Source of the DNA: Porites lobata
Taxonomy: Eukaryota; Cnidaria; Anthozoa; Scleractinia; Poritidae
DNA length: 64,000 bases
NCBI GenBank assembly: GCA_942486035.1
Contig: CALNXK010000040.1
Coordinates: 782,501 to 846,500, forward strand
Direction: 5' to 3'
The first letter of the stretch is position 1; every line of letters begins with the position of its first letter. The position numbers were made by a program, and so were the translations under genes. The notes under the pieces were generated by a model, which did no database searches, was not told where the DNA came from, and worked only from the letters and a program-made list of their open reading frames with translations. Of this stretch, positions 38,001 to 43,185 are shown piece after piece.

Positions 38001-39049
38001 TTTCACCGTTTGATACGTCGAATAAAAGACGATTGTTAAGCTTCTGAGGAAGAAGAGGACAATTTTTCCTGTAACTAGTGATTAAATTCATCTGCATTTT
38101 TAATAACTTACTTTATTTAAGCTTTCAACTTAAAAAATATTTATGAAATTATTTTTCGACCGGCTTCTGATCGCTTTTTCGTTACCAAGCGTACCTTAAA
38201 GGGAAACACGGGTTCTTTTGTAATAACTTTCTTAGCTGTTTGTATGTGTGCACAGCACACTTTTAGCACACTTTTAGATGTTGCATTAACTGAAGTTTTT
38301 TGTAATGTTAATTTTTCTCTCAGCAGAAGTTAGTTATTGATGGCAGATGACAGCAGTACAAAGAAAATTTACTTCAGCGTTTTTTTGAGCAGTATTGCTC
38401 TGTATTATTATCTATATGATGAAAAATACTTCGGTCCGAAGGTGAAAGGTTGCTTTAGAGACCATGATACTCACTTTCACTGTTTGATACGCCGAACAAA
38501 AGACGACTGTTAAGCTTATGAGAGGACAATTTTTTTTCTTGTAATTAGTGATTAAATTCATCTGCAATTTTAATAACTTACTTTATTTAAGCTTTCAACT
38601 TAAAAAAATAATTATGAAATTATTTTTCGACCGGCTTCTGATCGATTTTTCCTTACCAAGTCAAAGTTTTGAGACAAAAAGCGTACCTTAAGGGGAAGCC
38701 ATTTGTATGTGTGCACAGCAAGTTCATGTCAGTTGAGGCTCCAAAAAGTGTCATCTGTGCATTTAAAGCCAGAAACCCAAGGCTGATTCCTCAAGCTACA
38801 ACTATATATTTTGTATTTTTGGTTTGAAAAAATATTTTTGATCGAAGAAGATTCATTGATACTAAAAGATTTCTACCTAATTATTTATTGTCACATAAAA
38901 AAGTTCAGCTTGCGCTTTGTTTTAGGTTTTCGCACAGCCCTTTTTGAAGAGTGGGAGAAGGCATAAACTTGGCTCTTACCTTTGTTCCACAGAAAAAGCT
39001 GAAAAAGAAGGGGACAAATCTGAATCACGCAAGCAGTAACCAATTTCAT
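700..39049 (-). CDS. Multi-exon LGR/relaxin-receptor-like GPCR gene with CUB and Ig ectodomains (gene span)
   Basis: Nineteen exons on the minus strand read as one receptor: signal peptide (38980-39049), CUB (34093-34578), Ig (32966-33208), LRRNT (29269-29389), LRR exons between 27765 and 4318, hinge plus TM1-2 (2576-2886), TM3-4 (1498-1779), TM5-7 (700-1106). Exon lengths total 2781 nt, 927 codons, and adjoining intron phases match at every joint. LGR-family receptors bind glycoprotein or relaxin-type peptide hormones through the LRR ectodomain and signal through G proteins from the plasma membrane; ligand here is unknown. The TM core keeps family hallmarks (SSEVSVLML in TM3, VCLPLQL before TM5, NPVLYTFSTPK in TM7). 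CUB and Ig domains are not usual in this family. The alternative is two adjacent same-strand genes (CUB-Ig protein and LGR), or two LGR pieces joined across the 15-kb intron at 9534-24496. The C-terminal exon is outside the window. Confidence 0.7.
1498..1779 (-). CDS. LGR gene exon: TM3 and TM4
   Basis: Phase 1 in (acceptor tttccag) and phase 1 out (tacg|gtatat at 1497). It begins GAYFNFDLTWRSGTLCKLAG, where WRSG and the cysteine that forms the TM3-ECL2 disulfide sit. TM3 continues ALSVLSSEVSVLMLTVITA followed by DRL in place of DRY, the LGR/RXFP version. TM4 is TYVICAAVWVIGTIIAVVP. ECL2 starts with NDLPYFYNEDRQYGFYG. Confidence 0.85.
2576..2886 (-). CDS. LGR gene exon: cysteine-rich hinge, TM1 and TM2
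   Basis: Enters in phase 2 (acceptor ttttag at 2888-2887) and leaves in phase 1 (gcag|gtatgg at 2575). The first part (KLDIFSLCCYATRVLKHVDC ... SSCNRM) is the cysteine-rich hinge between LRRs and membrane domain. TM1 is IIWFLGVLAVLGNLAVIAW with the class A asparagine. TM2 is LLTNLAVSDFLMGVYLMIVA with the conserved LAVSD; the FLMGVYL and AIQD motifs are typical of LGR and relaxin receptors. Confidence 0.85.
3023..3072. repeat. (AAT)n microsatellite
   Basis: AAT-type trinucleotide repeat in an LGR intron, directly beside the inverted SINE copy. Confidence 0.9.
3078..3180 (-). repeat. Inverted half-copy of a tRNA-derived SINE
   Basis: Bases 3105-3150 are the reverse complement of the B-box half of the SINE at 3371-3520 (gggatttgaacccacgacc), truncated at GATC. 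It is followed directly by a plus-oriented tail copy ending near 3215. Confidence 0.55.
3369..3520 (+). repeat. tRNA-derived SINE
   Basis: tRNA-like head with an A box (TAGCTCAAGTGGTTAGAGC, 3380-3398) and a B box (GGTTCAAATCC, 3425-3435). The tail after 3448 repeats the sequence seen at 3150-3215, including a GTT run. The acceptor stem and anticodon stem do not pair fully, so it is not a working tRNA gene. RNA polymerase III would use the internal boxes. It lies in an LGR intron. Confidence 0.65.
3799..3877. repeat. (AAT)n microsatellite
   Basis: About 25 nearly uninterrupted AAT units. It creates spurious poly-Tyr and poly-Ile reading frames on the minus strand. Confidence 0.95.
3953..4035 (+). 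repeat. tRNA-like SINE head or tRNA pseudogene
   Basis: A box TAGCTCATTGGTAGATCA (3961-3978) and B box GGTTCAAACC (4003-4012), followed by a T run (4027-4040). The cloverleaf is imperfect. Flanked on both sides by (ATA)n microsatellites. Confidence 0.5.
4108..4182. repeat. (AAT)n microsatellite
   Basis: AAT repeat, somewhat interrupted, just upstream of the last LRR exon of the LGR gene. Confidence 0.9.
4318..4389 (-). CDS. LGR gene LRR exon (72 nt), last before the hinge
   Basis: 72 nt, phase 2 on both sides, acceptor tgtag and donor tt|gtgagt. Reads YLQGNLLKALPLQVFAGL then RSLKYL. The next exon begins with the hinge, so this is the last LRR. Confidence 0.75.
4828..4938. repeat. Hairpin (foldback) repeat
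   Basis: Inverted arms: caattattccacgagtgggc and ggatatgagatg on the left pair with catctcatatcc and gcgagtggaataattg on the right. Related in style to the hairpin at 34935-35037, which also starts and ends with CAATTATTCC. Confidence 0.6.
5407..5478 (-). CDS. LGR gene LRR exon (72 nt)
   Basis: 72 nt, phase 2 on both sides, acceptor ag at 5480-5479 and donor tt|gtaagt at 5406-5401. Reads FLNYNKINQLHADIFHGL then QNLERL, a clear LRR. Confidence 0.75.
5479..6809. other. LGR intron without recognised features
   Basis: AT-rich intron between two LRR exons. A short segment at 6060-6190 resembles the ends of the CAATTATT hairpin family. No gene seen. Confidence 0.4.
6810..6881 (-). CDS. LGR gene LRR exon (72 nt)
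   Basis: 72 nt, phase 2 on both sides, acceptor ag at 6883-6882 and donor tt|gtaagt. Reads DLSHNRITMPHSEVFREL then ESFKYL. Confidence 0.8.
7543..7614 (-). CDS. LGR gene LRR exon (72 nt)
   Basis: 72 nt, phase 2 on both sides, acceptor tgtag and donor ct|gtaaga. Reads DLSYNQISELSRNIFADL then KGLEHL. Confidence 0.8.
7933..8108. mobile_element. pogo/Tigger-like MITE
   Basis: A 176-bp element flanked by TA on both sides (7931-7932 and 8109-8110). Ends are CAGTGGAACCTCG and CGAGGTTTCACGG, which match as inverted repeats with two mismatches and resemble pogo-type Tc1/mariner termini. No transposase. It lies 28 bases from an LRR exon. Confidence 0.7.
8137..8196 (-). CDS. LGR gene LRR exon shortened to 60 nt
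   Basis: Donor ct|gtaagt is standard, but the usable acceptor (ttttag at 8198-8197) sits 12 nt inside the position expected for a 72-nt unit. The result stays in frame and reads NKLLKLQQSIFTNL then KNLKRL, losing four residues at the start of the repeat. The four lost codons are still visible upstream in the same frame. Confidence 0.6.
8767..8838 (-). CDS. LGR gene LRR exon (72 nt)
   Basis: 72 nt, phase 2 on both sides, acceptor cttgtag and donor ct|gtaagt. Reads ELSRNGISNLEESTFADL then KNLQTL. Confidence 0.75.
9462..9533 (-). CDS. LGR gene LRR exon with no visible AG acceptor
   Basis: A 72-nt unit in the right phase, reading LLKDNRLSQLSGTVLKGL then EELKTL, with a consensus donor ct|gtaagt. 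The two bases where the acceptor AG should be (9535-9534) read TT on the minus strand, and the next upstream AG would bring in a TAA stop. The exon may be skipped (a 72-nt skip keeps frame), decaying, or affected by an assembly error. Confidence 0.5.
9534..13206. other. First part of the largest LGR intron
   Basis: Mostly AT-rich sequence without supportable genes. A segment at about 11700-12150 (GC-rich, cggacggacggcgggcggtc near 12040) looks like a dispersed repeat related to 31740-32060, where similar phrases recur (cttgtcagcgga, atgggtcg). A (GGT)n-like run occurs at 9660-9710. Confidence 0.4.
13207..13570. mobile_element. Short inverted-repeat element (MITE)
   Basis: Ends read acacgtatccggatc and gatatccggatacgt, a terminal inverted repeat of about 14 bp. 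A target duplication was not clear. Non-coding. It lies 18 bases downstream of the intronless GPCR stop codon. Confidence 0.55.
13588..15902 (-). pseudogene. Intronless class A GPCR disrupted by a transposon
   Basis: ATG at 15902 starts a rhodopsin-class receptor. TM1 carries LTGNSLVILTF, TM2 YYIVNMAASDLVCVL, TM3 ends with VDRF in place of DRY, and TM5 is YYTVAFVLFYCAPLISILIL. After LRTSR the frame runs into a 1257-bp insertion and stops about 45 codons later. The frame resumes at 13986 and runs through TM6 (FFICWTPHYVYLFL) and TM7 (TNPFILMLFSTS, NPxxL) to the stop at 13588. Without the insert and one target copy the gene is 1050 nt, 349 residues, with no other break. Peptide-receptor-like features are visible but no ligand can be assigned. 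It lies within an intron of the LGR gene, same strand. As sequenced it would give a protein truncated after TM5. Confidence 0.8.
13987..15243. mobile_element. Non-autonomous hAT-like element inside the GPCR
   Basis: 1257 bp with 14-bp perfect terminal inverted repeats (CATAGGCGTACGGG) and an exact 8-bp target duplication ACTCTAGA (13979-13986 and 15244-15251). The 8-bp duplication fits hAT or P-type transposition; hAT is favoured. Runs of G and C lie just inside the ends. No transposase frame was found. Identical target copies and an otherwise open host frame point to a recent insertion. Confidence 0.85.
15903..16999. repeat. 5' flank of the GPCR, duplicated at 20401-21330
   Basis: The region upstream of the GPCR ATG matches 20401-21330 nearly line by line (for example tatcatttcactagccac and taacactgtccgtggcg), with small differences. 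It shows that gene and flank were duplicated together. No separate gene seen; promoter elements were not recognised. Confidence 0.7.
17000..19434 (+). mobile_element. 5'-truncated CR1/L2-like LINE
   Basis: Carries the end of an APE endonuclease and a full reverse transcriptase, ending in AATAAAG and a short (ATAC)n tail. It lies between the two GPCR copies. The 5' boundary is approximate. Confidence 0.8.
17025..19346 (+). pseudogene. LINE ORF2: endonuclease end plus reverse transcriptase, frameshifted
   Basis: Three open stretches in different frames (17025-17498, 17471-18322, 18280-19073, then 19074-19346) form one decayed ORF2 product. Visible parts: the ISDHSLVF motif of APE-type endonucleases, NNYRPISVIPIISKVFERI (RT block), GVPQGSILGPLLFLIYINDL, the catalytic MFADDTNL, and the C-terminal LWNNLPKNLKNAASVEHFK typical of CR1/L2/jockey-group LINEs. 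At least two frameshifts make it non-functional. In life it copies its own RNA into chromosomal DNA by target-primed reverse transcription. Confidence 0.85.
19435..19868. other. Intron segment with GC-rich repeat-like sequence
   Basis: Bases 19470-19600 are unusually GC-rich for the window (cggccattt-like and gaccccggggtt phrases), suggesting a transposon fragment. No ends or coding frame can be supported. Confidence 0.3.
19869..20403 (-). pseudogene. Decayed duplicate of the intronless GPCR (TM1-TM4 region)
   Basis: Aligns with 15360-15902 of the disrupted GPCR. Recognisable pieces are SDLVCVFLNWPLYATEGM (TM2-ECL1) and MDRFIVTAFPLKALNISRK (TM3 end and ICL2). A deletion removes TM3 (between about 20090 and 20110) and another removes the stretch before TM2 (near 20235). 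The copy ends near 19905, so TM5-TM7 are missing here. The upstream flank is conserved to about 21330. Confidence 0.8.
21340..21945. mobile_element. Foldback element with about 280-bp arms
   Basis: The left arm (about 21340-21611) pairs with the right arm (about 21679-21945): for example ggcaaataagcctcagaac against gagctctgaggcttatttgc, and ggtccgaacctatt against acataggttcgggcc. Its last bases continue after the next element, at 23265-23283. No coding capacity. Confidence 0.7.
21946..23264. mobile_element. Inverted-repeat DNA transposon, non-autonomous, nested in the foldback element
   Basis: 1319 bp. Ends are tagccggcgaacagcagacg and cgtctgctgttcgcaggcta with arms of about 120 bp. Target duplication TTCGGGCC at 21938-21945 and 23265-23272 (8 bp), compatible with hAT or P elements. 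No transposase. Small open frames at 22889-23309 look like chance reading through the arm. Confidence 0.7.
23433..23830. mobile_element. hAT-like MITE
   Basis: 398 bp with ends CAGGGGCACCCA and TGGGCGCCCCTG, an inverted repeat with one mismatch. Flanks are AT-rich and no exact 8-bp duplication is visible. Shares internal phrases (aaaatatctgttcgga) with 33380-33810. Confidence 0.65.
24042..24359 (-). pseudogene. GPCR remnant (TM6-TM7)
   Basis: The reading KCLFLVCVMYFISLFPIL followed by ENPFTLILFST matches the TM6-TM7 end of the GPCR at 13588-13986 (KCLFLVGLFYYLF, TNPFILMLFST). No TM1-5 part is found next to it, so it is an isolated 3' fragment of a third copy. It lies 138 bases from an LRR exon of the LGR gene. 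Confidence 0.65.
24497..24568 (-). CDS. LGR gene LRR exon (72 nt)
   Basis: 72 nt, phase 2 on both sides, acceptor tttag and donor ct|gtaagt. Reads DISYNNINSLPDGIFRWL then FQLQFL. It is the last LRR before the very long intron at 9534-24496. Confidence 0.75.
25217..25288 (-). CDS. LGR gene LRR exon (72 nt)
   Basis: 72 nt, phase 2 on both sides, acceptor ttaacag and donor ct|gtgagt. Reads DLSNNKLLLFEEYSFIGL then KSVKYL, a clear LRR. Confidence 0.75.
25838..25915 (-). CDS. LGR gene LRR exon (78 nt)
   Basis: Bounded by a strong acceptor (ttattccag) and a consensus donor (ct|gtaagt). It encodes EIRNNYPSGGFKIKNRAS then NNLSLEYL. Two codons longer than the standard unit but still in phase 2. The repeat pattern is weaker than in its neighbours, so it is a somewhat less certain LRR. 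Confidence 0.55.
26070..26252. mobile_element. Short MITE with 8-bp target duplication
   Basis: 183 bp. Ends ttgactgcgagcagtctctc and gagagactgctcgtagtctaa are inverted repeats with one indel. GTTGAGTT flanks both ends (26062-26069 and 26253-26260), consistent with a hAT- or P-type element. Inside it is GC-rich. Confidence 0.7.
26728..26799 (-). CDS. LGR gene LRR exon (72 nt)
   Basis: Exactly 72 nt, phase 2 at both ends, acceptor gaacag and donor tt|gtgagt. Reads SIQNTRLENLTKSVFLGL then QNLKIL, the standard LxxNxLxxLxxxxFxxLxxLxxL pattern. Confidence 0.7.
27691..27765 (-). CDS. LGR gene LRR exon (75 nt)
   Basis: Phase 2 to phase 2 exon between acceptor tgtag and donor tt|gtgagt. Encodes one repeat reading LCTYLYSRGGIPAGLFI, then NSTNLQYL. 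It is one codon longer than the standard 72-nt LRR exon. First repeat after the LRRNT cap. Confidence 0.6.
27766..29268. other. LGR intron between LRRNT and first LRR exon
   Basis: Holds the hairpin repeat at 28240-28822. A segment at 28060-28120 (tttatatagcgcttattcc ... agcgctttaca) resembles widespread cnidarian and fish repeats. No gene seen. Confidence 0.4.
28240..28822. repeat. Hairpin-containing dispersed repeat, copy A
   Basis: Same family as 42230-42840. Bases 28246-28354 form a long hairpin (cacttaatgtcag ... ctgacattaagtg) whose arms contain tcccgagggaaacagttag. The rest ends with aaagtctaggaatataac, which is an inverted match to gttatatttttagacttt at 28360-28377. Non-coding. Confidence 0.7.
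29269..29389 (-). CDS. LGR gene exon 4: LRRNT cysteine cap
   Basis: Encodes about 40 residues with an N-terminal LRR cap: CSTKCYC, then AECHYQDL, then a first beta strand ending in AVKYL. Four cysteines match the LRRNT pattern. It enters in phase 1 (acceptor gtcccag), matching the Ig exon exit, and leaves in phase 2 at ct|gtaagt, the phase used by all following LRR exons. This switch from phase-1 modules to phase-2 LRR units is what ties the CUB-Ig part to the LGR part. Confidence 0.7.
29757..30720. mobile_element. Mutator-like MITE with 9-bp target duplication
   Basis: 964 bp. TATTAAAAC flanks both ends (29748-29756, 30721-30729). Ends read TAGACTGTTCACAGTCC and GGACTGTGAACAGTCTA. The inverted arms extend about 200 bp and include aatagagggactgtaataac. 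Long arms and a 9-bp duplication are typical of Mutator-like elements. No transposase; contains only short chance frames. Confidence 0.75.
31335..31642 (+). mobile_element. 3' end of a LINE
   Basis: Encodes the LINE ORF2 C-terminus (EWNDLPTNVVEIGNLRRFK) up to a TAG at about 31476, followed by a 3' UTR, AATAAAG and a (TATG)n tail at 31619-31641. Severely 5'-truncated. Confidence 0.65.
31740..32160. repeat. Dispersed repeat related to 11.7-12.0 kb
   Basis: Phrases such as cttgtcagcgga, caatgggtcga and cttgagt(t/c) recur in the same order at 11840-11920. Ends are not resolved. No coding. Confidence 0.4.
32966..33208 (-). CDS. LGR gene exon 3: I-set immunoglobulin domain
   Basis: A single Ig-like domain of about 80 residues with the expected cysteine pair (LWCQAQG and YKCMASN), the core Trp (ITWIKN) and the DAQGVYKC strand-F motif of I-set domains. 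The acceptor is ttacacag at 33210-33209 and the donor is caag|gttcgt at 32965, a slightly weak donor. Both ends are phase 1, so the domain is a symmetrical module that fits between the CUB and LRRNT exons without shifting frame. Predicted N-glycosylation sites (NETV, NTTS) fit an extracellular location. Confidence 0.75.
33380..33810. mobile_element. Degenerate hAT-like MITE
   Basis: Right end gagtgcccctg and internal phrases (aaaatatctgttcgga, aattttcgggaaaata) match the element at 23433-23830. The left end (agaggggaatcc) is eroded. Lies in the intron between CUB and Ig exons. Confidence 0.5.
34093..34578 (-). CDS. LGR gene exon 2: Ser/Thr/Pro linker and CUB domain
   Basis: Phase 1 in and out (acceptor tgcag at 34580-34579, donor ggag|gtagc at 34092). 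The first 40 or so residues are rich in Thr, Ser and Pro, a mucin-like linker. Then comes a CUB domain: four cysteines (SCTVPL, PCSSFN, RACFLD, IYCEQE), the strand PKGHYVEMTLESVD, the acidic turn LDTYVIVRDG and the closing GFKARYVGR. CUB domains are extracellular beta-sandwich modules used for protein binding. The exon is 486 nt and stays open throughout. Most likely it forms the N-terminal ectodomain of the LGR; otherwise it belongs to a separate CUB-Ig gene. Confidence 0.75.
34935..35216. mobile_element. Hairpin MITE
   Basis: Two inverted structures side by side. Bases 34935-35037 form a hairpin with CAATTATTCCTCGAG at one end and GGAATAATTG at the other, with ggctttgagtcaatagccc pairing with gggctattgactcag. 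Bases 35039-35216 are bounded by ttagtaaaatccaactag and ctagttggattttactaa. Non-coding. Confidence 0.65.
35217..37798. other. LGR intron 1, unremarkable part
   Basis: AT-rich non-coding sequence. I see no exon, RNA gene or bounded repeat that I can support. Confidence 0.4.
37799..38700. repeat. Tandem duplication of about 420 bp
   Basis: Unit 1 (37799-38215) and unit 2 (38270-38700) match closely: ttgcattaactgaag, gcagaagttagttattgatg, ttcggtccgaagg and gaccggcttctgatcg occur in both in the same order. Both lie just downstream of the signal-peptide exon on the minus strand. No reading frame is conserved between units. Confidence 0.8.
38980..39049 (-). CDS. LGR gene exon 1: start codon and signal peptide
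   Basis: ATG at 39049-39047 opens a 23-codon peptide beginning MKLVTAC, followed by a hydrophobic stretch (VIQICPLLFQLFLW), a good secretory signal. It ends at a consensus donor (aaag|gtaag, 38979-38974) in phase 1, the phase the CUB exon needs. Its assignment to this gene rests on strand, phase and the absence of another candidate, so it is an inference. No TATA box was recognised upstream. Confidence 0.5.
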
Positions 39050-41478
39050 GTCACCAAAATATAGAGCAAGTGCCAAACTTCAGAGACGTCTGACATGTAG
39101 GTGCTTCGCCTTTGGACAATCTTTGATTAGAAGATCGTCAAAAGGCTAAGTTAAAATTTATGTAATTTTGCGTCACAATTAAAATTGTTTTCTTTAATTA
39201 AATTGGTGAAAGCGGAGGGTTTCTAACATTTCGATAAGGAAAACTTAGACAACTGGACAGATACGTCGAGTAAAAAGGTCTAAGCATGTAGTAATTGCTT
39301 CGCCTAAGACTAAGTACTACTTTTCTTCATTAAAAAACTGTAACGTGTGCGTTACGGCATACGGCCTATAGCCCAGTTGGTGTCTTCAAACACTTAAAAA
39401 ACACTTTCGGCAGCTATTTTTATAACCTCCTTGATTAGCCATCGAAACCAAAAAAGGTCCTTACAGTTAACTTTATCGATCTCTTTTTCGTTAACTTTAA
39501 TTTAGTTCTTTCAATTACTTCACAGTTATTAATTATACACATTTCAATCATGAATAATTTAAAATAGTATCTTTCTATCCGAAAAACCATGGATGATTTG
39601 TTTATTCTGCTTATATTATTTTTAAGCAACTTAAAATTATTATGAAGGCGGTGGTAATTGCATACTAGAAAGATTAGGGCAGTTCAGGAAACATCGCGCA
39701 GCAGCAAGATAAAGAACTCGAAAAATAATAGCTCTTTATAAAGAATACGTAGGATCAAACATGTCATCGTCAACATGTGATTAAAGGTTTGTTTGCAACT
39801 TCTCCTGGTACTAACAAGCGTCCCTTAAGAAACTGAAAACAAATGTTTATGTAAAATTTTGCAGAAAAACTGAGCAGATTGCATTATGGTATGGGGAACA
39901 TGTAGTTAAACTGTAGCTAAGCTTAACTTGAAAATGGCGCATATGGCACCGACATTAGTGTTCAGTGAATATAGTTCGTGTCCTTTTCCAAGTAGTGAAT
40001 ACATGGGCATGAGAGGCGCTGTTTCTCTAGCTACATAAGGTAGATATTGTTGGTGCAGACCTATCTCCCTAAGGAAAAAATAACAGCTGCAAAAGCAAGA
40101 GCCACTGTTCACACAAAAATCACAATTTTTTGTAACTGCCTCCCAATGGTCGCTGTCTGCGGTGCTCCTTAAGATTAGTAACCAGGATTAACAGCAGAAA
40201 TCCAAAAAGTGTAAACCTCCTTTAATTAACTCATATTCTTTCATGCAGACAATAATCAATCAGAAGTCGAGGACAGTTTTCAGCTGGCTTCTGATTGGAT
40301 TAAATCTGTACGAAAGAATGTCAATAAATCAATTTGGGTTCCTTGCCGTAAAGGCCATAAACAGCTATAACATTTTTAAAGGAGAACAAACAAAGTGAAG
40401 AAAACCAACCATGCAGAAGAAATGTCTCTCATCTAGTGGAGGAATCAACAGGTCCCACTCTGAAGGCTCAGCCTTATAAGTAAATTTCCTTCGAGTTACA
40501 TTGTACTTCGAAAATTATAAATTTACCTATTCTTTAAGGAGGAATAAAAGAAGCGACTTCAAAACCAGTTATGACATGATAGCAGTTCACGTAGATTATC
40601 CAACAAATTATCCAAGAATTGAAATAAGTCTTCTTTAGGGACCTCTCCGCCGTTCCCCTTATTTTTAGACCAAACTGAGGCCCGAAGGGCCGAAAAAGTT
40701 TTTTCGGAGATCGGTGCCCTTTCCCCCCCTCCCCTCTTTATTTCAAGAACTGGATCCGGCACTGTTATTAGTTTACAAGCAAACCACTTCAGCGCCTACA
40801 GCACAGGAAGCCAATCACCATACATCACTATACTCAATGATTCTCCCTAAAGCGGCGACGAACTATCTTTTTGTAACCAACTTTTGAATTTTTTTCAGGT
40901 TTTTGATTAAAAAAAGGTATTTTTTACTTTTGGCCAGTATTGTTGGTTTTCACATGACGTCACTAAAATTCAAACTACAAAACTATCGATCCTACCGACA
41001 TTTTACTTTCACGGTGTATTAGAGCAACTGAAAACTAATTTTCATACAATTTTCGCTTCAAAAGGGTCTTTGGTTTTGTGATAGAGCACGCTTGAACTTC
41101 TAAGCTTTTGGGTAACGCGGCATTTACATGAAGGCTAAGAGAGCTGCCACGTAAGGGAATTTTGCTATCTAAACAGTTCACGTATTAGAAAAAGTATTAC
41201 TTTATTGTTAATGAGTTCCTCGAAGAATAAATTCCCGCTTTTATATCAAAACTCGGTAACATTTGTTTCTGTTGGTTTCCGTCCGCCATGTTGGTGCCCA
41301 TCCGGATGAGCACCAGCATGGCGTCTCCATAAAAATCCCTATAATTTGGGTAAAACATTTCTTCGGATATCTCGTATACGAAATATTCCGCTGATCTGAA
41401 TCTTGGCGAGGGTTTTTTGCATATGAACCTCCTTTCATTCCCCAGATTCTGGACTTAATTTATTGAACGGTTTTGACC

Positions 41479-41519
<41 letters not shown>

Positions 41520-42112
41520 GCAATTCCACTTTAGCCTCCCGCTAACAAAAGACGTTCGACGTTCGGCTTTCGGTAAACCATTGTTTTTATCCATAAAAAA
41601 ACTCTATCAACTGTTTTATAACATTCAGTTTAGTCCATTGGAGGTTGCCCGTCCCTACGTTGGTTGAATATTTAGCTAGAAATAAGAGAATCGCAGGACC
41701 AAGAAGTTAAAAGAAAGGGAATGTTATGCAGTCTTTTTTGTGCTATTTGCATGCAAGCAATGACCCACTCTGTTGATAATGTTCCAAGTCAGTAAGCAGT
41801 TAAATTGGTGGTTATAGGACCTGGTTTTGTTGAGCAGTGTTGGTTTGGATTGTTTTGGGAGACCAGTGGCAATGAATAAAGTTGGGGAAATGTCTTTGCG
41901 ATCGGTGACGCTAACACTAAAATGGTCCCTTAAAATGCCTTTTTTTGCAGACTGGTGCGGAAAGCTTCTCTTTTGTTACCTTCAAGACAGACGTTTCTAC
42001 CGAATGGAGGCTCATGTATTCCAGAATTTCTTTTTGAGGTGAGATTTAACTTTTCCAGTAAAAAGGGGCATTAATTTGCCAATCAGCGTGAGACACTGAC
42101 ATGTCTTAGTAG
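39050..42112. other. Upstream region of the LGR gene
   Basis: Non-coding, AT-rich. It should contain the LGR 5' UTR and promoter, but no core element was recognised. A fragment ending at 40763 (ggatccggcactg) resembles a hAT terminus; its partner end was not found. Confidence 0.35.
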
Positions 42113-42886
42113 CCCGGTTTTCAAAAAACCAAGTATATATCTCCAGAGAGTCACCATCCAAATGCCTGTTTTGCTGTAACAAATGAAAATGTTAGTAGGA
42201 ATTGACAGTTTAGATGCAGAAAGGTCAATAATATACACTTCATATCAGATCCCGAGGGAAACAGTTAGTTTTGTTTTCCCGAGAGTTTTGATGTTTCCCG
42301 AAAGGAAGTCGAGGGAAACATCAGGACTTGAGGGAAAACAAAACTAACTGATTTCCCGAGGGACCTGATATTAAGTGTTTTGTTATATTTCTAGACTTTT
42401 ACTTCAACAATAATAAAAGAATAACCGGAGCGAGCCAAAACAGTCGACTCGGTACTCAAGACAACACAAATAATAATTCTCAAAACCACTGAATGGATGA
42501 TTTACAAAGTACTTCCCTTATATTATCTGCATCTTTTTCCTCCACTAGCTGCTGTTTCTCTTCTGCGATAACTATAAAAATCGTTTCTTTTTAGTTTGAG
42601 GCTTCGTGTTTGTGTTTTTGTGTTCATTAACGAAAAATAAAACTGGCAGTGTTTTTCCCGCCTTCTGTCACGCCACTTTCAACCATGCTTTGTTCACGCG
42701 CCGTAATGTATCCTGAGCGGGGTACATTGCTTGATGTCTCACGATCGGGATACATTTGATTTTAATCAAGGCCACGTGATCAAGAATCAACCCAATAGCA
42801 GTCCCTGTTTAGTTGATTGAAAGTCTAGGAATATAACAATTGGAGATATCTACCTGCTGGTGTTTTGAAAACCGGGTTGCCTGAAA
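42113..42886. mobile_element. Inverted-repeat element split by the hairpin repeat
   Basis: Left end agcccggttttcaaaa (42112-42127) and right end ttttgaaaaccgggttgc (42861-42878) are inverted copies; ccaagtatatatctcc inside the left end also has a degenerate partner (ggagatatctacctg). The hairpin repeat copy B sits between them, so the element appears to be a host for it. Confidence 0.5.
42230..42840. repeat. Hairpin-containing dispersed repeat, copy B
   Basis: Second copy of the family at 28240-28822, in the same orientation, with a longer hairpin loop (42290-42320 insert). Both copies share the segment tccgagcgggg-like near 42715 (ctgagcggggtacattgctt) and the end gaaagtctaggaatataac. Confidence 0.7.
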
Positions 42887-43185
42887 TCTGAAGTCAAGTC
42901 CAGCACATTGCAGGCAATCTTTCAAATCACAATTTGCTTAAAGGAGGGATACTTTAACGTTTTTTACATTTTTTTCCGTTGTTTTGGAGATTGTGAGAAT
43001 ATGCAGTTAACAAGTAGCATTACTGGTTACTTTTAGAATTTGTAGCATTTATGAGTTACTATGTTGGGCAGTACGTTATTTTAGGGAGGGGAGAACTATT
43101 ATTTGACAAAAAGTAAAAAAAAAAAAACAAAGGTGGATAGAACATAAAATTTATTCCGTAAGTGTTTTTTGGTAGTGTAAATGTG

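Noticed and set aside
37960..38500. Tiny exons next to actcac donors in the tandem units
   Set aside because: Only one of the two units has an AG acceptor, and the exon would break the phase needed by the CUB exon.
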